From NCBI GenBank assembly GCA_029204225.1, contig CM055095.1, positions 42,866,223 to 42,930,222 of the forward strand: DNA of 64,000 nucleotides, in the 5' to 3' direction. Source of the stretch: Diphasiastrum complanatum (Eukaryota > Streptophyta > Lycopodiopsida > Lycopodiales > Lycopodiaceae). Position numbers and translations under genes: made by a program. Shown piece by piece: positions 55,995-64,000 of this stretch. Position 1 is the first letter of the stretch. Every line of letters starts with the position of its first letter. The notes under the pieces are model-generated. The model ran no database searches, was not told the DNA's origin, and saw only the letters and a list, made by a program, of their open reading frames with translations.

Positions 55995-57575
55995 TCATCC
56001 CTTAAAGACTAGCTAACTTTAACTCTGGAGAGTGTTTCCCTAACCTCCTCAAACTTATCTTTACATAAGGGTTTGTTGTGAATATGTGATCTGATAGATG
56101 TTCTTCACACCTACAATGTCAAACATTAATATCTTTACTTAGAAGTCTCTCATAAATGAAGTGATACCACACTTCGGTGTGTTTCGTACAACCATGGTAA
56201 ACATAAAAACTTGTTAGTAGGATTCCAGTTTGACTATCCAAATGATATTTTGTCAAATACACAACATGGTTCCAATTGGTGTCTTATCATGTAGGGGATC
56301 CACCAATATTTCGAAAATATTTAACTTTCCTTTGCTTCCACAAAACATGATGCTTGATTGCTTTGTATGAAGCTAGACATCAATGCATATATCATTTTAA
56401 ATGTATCAAGAGCTTTCTTCTCTCTTATATATCTCCATATATCTCTCTCCTTATCTAATATAGGTAAATCTATCTCCATGTCATCTACAAACTTCTTGTA
56501 CCACTTAGGCCCCTTGTGACTAGGAAATATACCTCTAGAAGAGTATGTATGCTATGGAATATTTGTTTTGTTTCCTTATCACAAATCACTACTTGTTTTA
56601 TTATAATAGACCTATATGTCGGTCTTGCCTCATTCTACATCCCTTCATAGTGGAGTGGTATCTTCATTCTCAATTCAACTTGACTCGTTAGGATCCTCCA
56701 TTAAGGGCAGTTGACTCACCTTGTTATTCTATGTGGATTGATTTTGACCACTTTCAACATCATCATACCCATGCATCTCATGATAAATCGCGTCCCCCGA
56801 CCATTGTAGTGCACCCTTGCCTTTGTATCATAGCATTTGTATACTTTGACCTTGTTATCACACCTAAAAATATGCATTTTATTGATTGTGTATCCAATTT
56901 GATTCTAATTTGGTCAAGTATGTGTATTTATGCCCTACAACCGAACACTCTAATATGTATGGTTCTTATTGGTCGACACAAATATGTATGCACAAGTTCA
57001 AAGATTTTTTTAACACACCCTACACCTTTTTTTTGAACTTCTCTTGATGTTTTTTGCCATAGATTCAAAATTTAAGTAGCGTATTCATCAATGCCCCATA
57101 TGAGTTTATAGCATCAACGACCATGTCAACCTACATTACCCAGCTACAAATGCATAAAAATTATAAACTTCATAGCTTGTTTCTTAAAATCCATCAAAAA
57201 CAACCCTAAATTGATGATCCATGTCCTTAACAAGACATTTATCTTTGTGAAATTACACCTTCATGCTTTGATTTTTAATCACACAAAATGACAGTAATTT
57301 TTCCTTCAAGCTTGGTACATAATTCGCATTGTCAATCTGGCTTATTTTGCCAATAAATAATTGAACTAGTACTATACCTATCCCATGAATCTAACATTCC
57401 TCTCCATTAGGTTGTGCAAACTTTCAAGGGGGCTAACTGGCTAAACCACTATTTATTTCTGGACATATGTCTCATGGCACCCGAATCAATGTACCATCTA
57501 AAATTATCATTGCTGTGTGACATTAGTGTTGATATGAACATGTGTGGTTGATCATTGTAGCGGGTATTTTCTAAC
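55995..57575 (-). mobile_element. Copia pol relic, copy 3
   Basis: Same deleted Copia as at 7.2-8.8 kb: protease DSG region near 57480, integrase tail near 56860-56920, RNase H end beside the LTR. High similarity with copy 1 includes shared stops. It breaks off at the GGGTATTTTCT phrase (about 57575), after which gene A sequence follows that differs from copy 1. Confidence 0.75.
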
Positions 57576-57579
57576 TGAA

Positions 57580-59040
57580 ATTATAAGAGGACAAAAAATG
57601 GAGAGAGTCAGTCTTACGATCATGAATGGAATACTTCCAAATTCAGAAGACTCAGAAAGCCTCAACTTCAGTGTTTAATCATATAAGGATATCAGGTGGT
57701 TGGCAACATTTCAGGTATAGTAGTTATTTCACATAATTAATAGGGATAATCATTTTAATATGGATTTCATTCGAAAAATCTTCTCTATCTTAATATTATG
57801 CGGCTAAATCACTTTTTTGTTTTCTCTTTTAGGTGATGAAAGAAGACCATGACATTCTCTCATGGATATTTAATAGAATGTCATATCTTGCAACCATAAT
57901 AAATCACATGGAGGGAGTTCCACTCAATATTCCTAAAATTGGCACTTTCAATATAGAATGGCATTTAGCAGGAGACCTAAAGACATTAAAATGTATGTTC
58001 AATGTATCCCATGGTGCTAACTCTAAACACCCTTGTTTGTATTGCATGAAGACAACAAAAGACACGACAAGGAGTGTAGAAATATCAAGATATCGAGAAG
58101 ATCCTAATTGGAAACCCGTACTACCGATTCCTCTTCAAATATTCGTATTTGTACATTGCATGCAGAGGTGCGTATAATAGAAAAAATAATATATCTTCAC
58201 ATCTTGTTTGCATGGGATTCCGAGCCAGAGGTAGCTACGAAGGAAGCTATTTCCAAGTTAGAGGATATGTTGTCTAAAGTAGGCTTACATAAAGGCCACG
58301 TTAAAATAAAAAAAGACAACAAGCTATCAGGAAAAACAAAAAATATTCCATGCAAGTCGAGCATTGGAGGAACCCAAGCTCGTAAATTTTTATCGAATTA
58401 TTCTGGCAAACAATCTAAGATTTAATACTTGGTTTGGAAAGAGATAATAGCTGCAACTCAAGATTTTGAAGAAGAAGGTTCTACTCGTGTACACAAAGTA
58501 GAAGTTTGGAGAAAATTAGACAACATGGTGGAATACTTGAAGAAAGATAAATTTTCAAATATTGATGTACAAATGATATAGAAAACAACTAGTAAATTTG
58601 TAGATGTAGTTTGAGGTGCATGGGGTTTAGATCATATAACTCATTATATGATGGTAAGATTTTGATGCTGCACTAGTGTAGACAAATATGTGCAATTAAT
58701 TTAGGTACTTTTGATACTGATTTGTATTTTTTTTCTGTGACATGCAGCACATATTACAACATCATTCGACATTCTTTGCAAGAAATAGTGGAAGTCTTGG
58801 CATATGGTCATCGCAAGAAATGGAAAAATCCCATTGGCAAGCAAGAGCAGCATTTCATAAAAGTACACAACATGGTGGGACTAGCACAAAAAACAACTAT
58901 ATATTGCAACTTTTCCAATGATTTTATAGAAGAATTCAAATTCGTCATAATACAAAATTTATAAAAATTAAAAAAGCATGCAAATTTATACAGACCATTA
59001 GGCAATAGACACACAGAGAGATTTTGTGTATCAAATGAAA
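57580..59040 (+). pseudogene. Gene A, copy 3 (most complete)
   Basis: A first part (about 57590-57710) reads RTKNGESVLRS and EYFQIQKTQKASTSVFNHIR; it is not seen in copy 1. The next exon (after AG 57833) is open to 58177: MKEDHDILSWIFNRMSYLAT, GVPLNIPKIGTFNIEWHLAG, DLKTLKCMFNVSHGANSKHP and CLYCMKTTKDTTR. An overlapping frame reads VRIIEKIIYLHILFAWDSEP and SKLEDMLSKVGLHKGHVKIK. After an intron ending at CAG 58747 comes HILQHHSTFFARNSGSLGIW, SSQEMEKSHWQARAAFHKST and QHGGTSTKNNYILQLFQ. The pattern GDLKxL...CLxCMK...WSxQExEKSHW...HGG...QL is conserved in all copies and should define the family. Function is unknown; a DDE-type transposase is my best guess. Confidence 0.6.
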
Positions 59041-59065
59041 ATTTTACAAAGTTCGGTTATCCAAT

Positions 59066-59172
59066 ATCTACTCTGCTTTCGACACTTTCTCTAATGAAAG
59101 TTGCAATTTAGAATCATGCAACAATTTTCTTCTCTCGTAAGGATCCAAAAGCTCATAGTTTTCATGCTTACT
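59066..59172 (-). pseudogene. Gene B, copy 3 (C-terminal end only)
   Basis: Encodes HENYELLDPYERRKLLHDSK with LQLSLEKVSKAE, the end of gene B, convergent with gene A copy 3. It is cut off at about 59172 by unrelated sequence that leads into a Copia relic. Confidence 0.65.
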
Positions 59173-59174
59173 CA

Positions 59175-59945
59175 TGGGAATTGAGGGTAGGTTGTCCCCA
59201 TAAGGGGTTTCCACTTGTTTTTGGAAGGCCAAAAGGGAAGGAAAATGGTGTGGGTGGGGGTAAAGGCTCCACATTCATCATTTAGGAGTTTGTCTTGGCG
59301 TAATCTCCTTGAGTAGTGCTCTCAAGCCTCCTAACCCAACTCTTGTCATTTTTTCATTTGAGCGGGTCCCGCTATGCCCTTGGGTGAAGGACCATCTTCA
59401 TCAGCTCCTCTTGAATTAGCATCAAGAGAATCTGATAGGTCGACTACATGGGAACTGCCCTTTCCTTTGAGGCCTTGAAACTGATCTTCGATGAAGATGA
59501 CATCTTGGCTAGTGAATATCTTTGACTCGATGGGATCGAACAACTTGTAAGAATGATCTGAAGTAGTGTAGCTGATGAAAATACATTTGATACTCTGGAA
59601 GTCGAGCTTCTTCCTAAGATCATGAGGAATCTACGCATCAGCTATACATCCAAAAACTCGTAAGTTTGATAAAGAAGGTTTGGTACCTCTCCAAAATTCG
59701 AATGGTGTTTTGTCTGAGAGACCTTTAGTAGGACATCTATTCTAAATATAGATTACTATTGAAATAGCTTCAGCCTAGAAGGACTTCGGAAGTGTCGCAT
59801 GCGATAACATGCACTTTGCCAATTTGACTTTGGTTCTGTTCTTTCTCTCAGCAAGATCATTTGACTAAGGCGAATAGGAGGTAATGTATTGTTGCTCAAT
59901 GCCGTTGTTAAGGTAGTAGTAACACAAATTTAAGTAAATTGAGAC
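59175..59945 (-). pseudogene. Copia integrase and linker relic
   Basis: Minus-strand pieces: WGRTKPSLSNLRVFGC-type and NRCPTKGLSDKTPFEFW (about 59740-59640), then KKLDFQSIKCIFISYTTSDH, then LFDPIESKIFTSQDVIFIED (about 59550-59480), and an acidic linker with SRGADEDGPSPKG. This is the integrase tail and pre-RT linker of a Copia different from the 7-kb family. It is interrupted by frameshifts and lacks RT. Confidence 0.85.
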
Positions 59946-61480
59946 AATTTCAAGTCTCAAAATTTTAATACAATGTAAAGTTATCAAATTTCTTGTACAC
60001 ATTCAAGATATATCAAATTATTTGTGTAGGTTTTGAATCCATAGAAATTTTACTTTATAAATGTGAAAATTCAAATCTTAGTAAGTTTGGAGAATTAATA
60101 GAATTAATATTTAACAAGCATTTATAGCTCGTTGATACTCGATAGCATTATGGATCATTAGGCCTTGTGAGCTATGTAATGATCATCCTTTTTTTTTTTA
60201 TGTCGAAAGTGTTAATCATAGACTAAGAACTTTATACAAAAGCACAATGGAAAGATACTTATGTCTCAAATAATAGCCAACTTGGCAGCCTCTTCAAAAA
60301 GAAATAGAGAGAAATGCAATAATCAACATTCCCAAATTCTTTTATATTTCTATCAAGCCAATCTTCCATAAAGATATCACTCAAACATTGCCAAAAAATG
60401 TTAACATGAGATTTGGTGAGAACAATATCGTTTTATTATCAATGATTTATCAATTCCGTTTTGTGTATTGACGTATGAGATGTGCACAATTGGTCATTTT
60501 AATTAGTACTTTCATGAAATGTTTATTTATGAAAATCGATTTAAACAATTCTTGATAGATTATGAGCAGTATGTGTTTAAAATTCAAAAACTTTCTTCAA
60601 TTTTTTGGAACTCTTTAACTTTACTTGATAAAATTCTAGGAAGATTGATTTGGCAATATACTTTCAAATGATACACAAAGATTTAAAAAATTCCAAATGG
60701 TTAATCCTTTCGAGAGAAACAAAAAGAGCGCTCCAAAATAAAATTGTTTTCAATACCCAATACAAACATAAATAATTACTTTTCTTTGTTGGAAAAAAAT
60801 ATCCACTCAATTTATATAGAACGAAAAATAAATACATGACTTTCAAAAGAAATTTTTCAACAATGTTGTAATAACATCTCTCATCTGATCCTCAATCCAC
60901 TTCAAATTTGTGTGATCATCTATTGATGCCAAGCCCAAGTGAACAAATGATATAATGACTTCTCCCCTACTCCAGTAAGTCTTCTGATGAAGCTTGGTCA
61001 AAATTTTCCTTTGCTGAAAAGTCACAATATTATATATATATATATATAACTATTTTTGGTTTCCGAAAGTGACTTAGAAAAACTATACTTGAAAGAAAAG
61101 ATTGTGACATTTAAAGAGAACAAACTTGTCTACATACCAAGATTTTGTGTTTTGTCCAATCTAGGGCTTTGTAAAAGATTAATTGGATTCTTTCCCATAG
61201 CCTACATGAAACAACTCAAATATGAACTTGAAAGTAATGACGAGAAAAAATAATGCAAAGCTATTTAATGACAAAGTTGAATGACAACCCTATAGACCAA
61301 ATGGAACAAATGTAGTGTTTTGGATATTCAAATGAATTTCTAATGCCCCATGTACCATATTTTTCATATTCCAAGCATCTGGATTTGTCTTGCAACTGAA
61401 ACTCCTCAAAACCTTTTATATTTAATATTTTGTCTGTAGCTTCTTTGCCACTGATTCAAACTTTTACTAAGTGTTTGATT
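59945..61480. other. AT-rich stretch, no gene recognised
   Basis: An open stretch on minus (61025-60843) reads YWSRGEVIISFVHLGLASID and LKWIEDQMRDVITTLLKNFF and could be a decayed exon; I do not recognise it. A TA run sits near 61031-61048. Nothing else was seen. Confidence 0.3.
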
Positions 61481-61484
61481 AGAA

Positions 61485-62260
61485 CCACTAACTTGAGAAC
61501 ATCTCAAGTTGCACTTGTATTACCTAAAAATCTCTCAACTTCATAGTAGTATCACAAATTTTTTAGACCATTTTAGAAAATGGCAGTGAAACTTAAGAAT
61601 CTAGAGTTGAAGTTATTTCTAACTTCATTGCCACTTAATCAAAGCACTAACTCGAGAACTTCTCAAGTTACAATCGTATAAATACAAAGGCCTCTTGACT
61701 TGTTGTCAGATCACAAACATTTGCCAGTATTTTCAAGTTGCCAAAACTTCACACTTGAAAACTTATAGGGTGAAACAATATAAACACTAACTTGAGAACT
61801 TCTCGAGTTGCAATCATATAAATACAAAGCAATATATTAAACACATTAACTCGAGCACTTCTCGAGTTGCAATCTATAAAATACAAAGGCCTCTCGACTT
61901 GTTGTTAGCTCACAAACATTTGCAAGTATTGTCAAGTTCCCAGAACTTCACACTTGAAAACTTTTGGAGTAAAACACTATATACACTAACTCGAGAACTT
62001 TTCGAGTTGCAATTATATAAATACAAAGTAATTGATTAAAAACATTTACTCGAGAACTTCTCGAGTTGCAATCATATAAATACAAATGCCTCCCAACTTA
62101 AAGTCATATTACAACATTTGCCAGTATTTTCGAGTTACCAAAACTTCACACTTGAAAGCTTATAGTTGAAATTGTGTCCTTGCCTCATATTCAAAATTTC
62201 ACGGAGTAATTGATTACAACTAGTAACTCAAAAGCTTCTCGAGTTGGAATTGTATACCCT
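61485..62260. repeat. Tandem repeat of about 200 bp with AACTCGAGAACTTCTCGAGTT hairpins
   Basis: A dyad of the type CTCGAGAACTTCTCGAG followed by TTGCAAT occurs at about 61645, 61788, 61848, 61987, 62047 and 62227, with earlier and later degenerate versions. Two dyads about 60 bp apart make one unit of about 200 bp. Between them lie CAAAGGCCTCTCGACTTGTTG and TTTGCCAGTATTTTCAAGTT. The repeat decays towards 62550. Confidence 0.8.
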
Positions 62261-62559
62261 ATAGGTCTCTCTGTTAGAATTAATATTACAAACCTTTGCC
62301 ACTATTTTGAATTTGCAAGTGAAGATTCATACTCAATAACTGTTTGAGTCGAAATCATGTGGCTCATTTGCCAATGATTAAAACTTTCACAGAGTAATTG
62401 AATATAACAATGAGCTCCAGTCATTTTAGACTTCCAAGTTCATAGTAATTTGAGTTAGTTTAATGTTTGTCTTTTATTACAAATTTTGTGAGTATATGAA
62501 TTCATGCGAAACCACTAACTTAGGAACTTTGCAAGTTAAATATTGTCATGCTAGAAGAA

Positions 62560-63225
62560 TATAGTTGCATATGCAAAGTTTATTTGCATCATTTTTGTGC
62601 TACTAACAGAGCTTAGTTTTGTATCATAGCTTTTACTAAGCTTTTCATTGCAAATCAAATATCTGACTCAAGATCTTAAAAAGAAAGAAAGATAGCATGA
62701 CTCAGATGTATAGTGATGGCTTGCCATGTCAATATATTGTGATAATATCCAAAAAATTATGAAGTTAAAGAAAAAATGAGAATCACTAATGAAATTGTAA
62801 ACTACTTGATGTGTAGCTCATAGCTTGAATTGATCTAAGATCATTTTCAAATACATTAACAATCACATTTTTAAGCAGAATTAAATTGGAAACTATGATT
62901 TACTATAATCATTTGTTACTCAAATTACCAAGATGTCTCACGACGTAACAAACAGAATATGTATACGCTAAAAGCTAACTGTATGAAATAACTTAACAAC
63001 CTTTTTTTAGAAAAAAATTTGGCCAAATATTCAAATTTTGATATTCTGCAAGGACATCGATTCTAACCTAATGCAGTCCATTTGAAGTAAGAGAAAAATA
63101 GTTCTTATGCTTTTGTATATTTATTTTCTGCTGCTTTCTAATTACTTCTAATAGCTCTACGGAAGTAGTTACTTGCTTCAATTTATGGTGTGATTTGTCT
63201 ATTGATTTTTATTCTATTTGGATAT
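62560..63225. other. Non-coding
   Basis: Nothing recognised. Confidence 0.35.
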
Positions 63226-63229
63226 CATC

Positions 63230-63880
63230 CTACTCATATTAATACTCAATTTTACGGTGTTGGATTAACTCTAGCATATCTACTTGGATTAACACTCAAT
63301 CCTACGGTGCCAAAAAGTACTTATTATAGGAGAAGTTAGCCTTAATACTACCAAGAAAAACACTTCTTGGATTGCCAGGTCAACAATCCAGGAGGTCATC
63401 CAAGTATTGGATTAACACTAAAGCATACACGTTCCATAATGTAAGGTGTGGATTAACTTTAATATTACAGGAGACATGAGCCTTAATACTGCCTAGATAA
63501 GCACTTCTTGGATTGCCAAGTCAGCAATCCAGGAGGTCATCCAAGTATTGGATTAATAGTAAATCATACACGTTCCACATTGTAAGGTCTGGATTAACTT
63601 TAATATTATTGGAGACGTGAGCCTTAATACTATCCCGATCAGCAATCCAGGAGCTGATCCTAATGGGATCACAATAAAACCTACAACGTTCTAAATCCTA
63701 TGATGTTGGATTCACTCTAGAACTAGGAATGTATTCTAGTACAAGTCAGCCTTCATAATACTAGAAAAGGCCTCTCCTGGATTGCCTACGTCAACAATCC
63801 ATGAGTTCATCAAATGATTGGATTGACAATAAATCATATAGTGTTCTATCTCCACGTACTATTGGTTTAGGCGGGAGAAT
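63230..63880. repeat. Tandem repeat of about 135-145 bp, four to five units
   Basis: The phrase CTTCTTGGATTGCC...TCA(A/G)CAATCCAGGAGGTCATCC recurs at about 63363 and 63508, with decayed versions at about 63640 and 63774. It is separated by GGATTAAC...CTACGGTG and TTAATATTA...GGAGACATGAGCC phrases. Each unit contains a small inverted repeat, GGATTGCC / GGCAATCC-like. No coding sense was found. Confidence 0.75.
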
Positions 63881-64000
63881 GATTTGAAATCTAGTACATA
63901 CACAGTGAAGTACAATACTACTTATTTCTAGTCATGATTTGCTTCTCTTATCCTTATCAAATCTTGTGTATTTCTTTAGAGATTTTTAAGTAGGTTCTTG

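Noticed and set aside
61640..62060. Heat-shock elements in the CTCGAGAACTTCTCGAG dyads
   Set aside because: GAA and TTC are one base apart instead of two, and the motif is part of a tandem repeat without an adjacent gene.

Overview
The window looks like a piece of a large, AT-rich, repeat-filled land-plant nuclear genome. The signs are relics of Ty1/Copia and Ty3/Gypsy retrotransposons, a CACTA (TNP2) transposon, LINE and tRNA-derived SINE pieces, LTR/primer-binding-site remnants of the initiator-tRNA type, a long GA microsatellite, spliceosomal introns with plant-like GT...AG borders, and a fragment of a PEBP (FT/TFL1/MFT) family gene. The LINE and PEBP relics would fit a gymnosperm or another early-diverging land plant, but I cannot name a species. 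Almost everything is decayed by stops and frameshifts. I see no clearly intact long gene; the only stop-free candidate is a tiny two-exon ORF at 53.6-54.0 kb.

Layout. 0.5-4.0 kb: CACTA relic (TNP2 on minus, a second multi-exon gene on plus). 4.6-9.2 kb: motif-rich repeat, LINE RT relic, Copia gag/LTR/pol relic. 9.2-12.2 kb: convergent gene pair called A (plus) and B (minus). 12.7-15.8 kb: an array of 19-bp palindromes, then a multi-exon gene with the motif set of a beta-type N4/N6 DNA methyltransferase. 16.9-19.0 and 26.6-28.2 kb: arms of a large inverted repeat, each carrying another array of the same palindrome and methyltransferase-gene pieces. 20-26 kb: Copia/Gypsy/SINE debris and a second methyltransferase gene start. 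28-32 kb: third methyltransferase-gene piece, coiled-coil gene D, inverted copy of the A/Copia block. 33.7-34.1 kb: PEBP pseudogene. 34-45 kb: LTR-retroelement debris. 45.6-52.9 kb: unidentified gene E, second A/B pair, a gene with an N-terminal histone H3 fold and a long extension, a downstream spliced gene with a Ulp1/adenain-like cysteine motif, and minus-strand gene C. 53.6-55.3 kb: small two-exon ORF and low-repeat sequence. 55.6-59.2 kb: third copy of the Copia + A + B block. 59.2-64 kb: Copia integrase relic and two tandem-repeat fields.

The most interesting reading is that genes A, B, D, the methyltransferase, the H3-like gene and its protease-like neighbour, and the 19-bp palindromes are parts of one family of large eukaryotic mobile or virus-like elements. 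They recur here in several rearranged copies, touch each other at different junctions, and carry introns. A DNA methyltransferase, a histone-like protein and a cysteine protease are an unusual set for a plant transposon. This grouping is inference from linkage and repetition; single-gene assignments rest on motifs read by eye.
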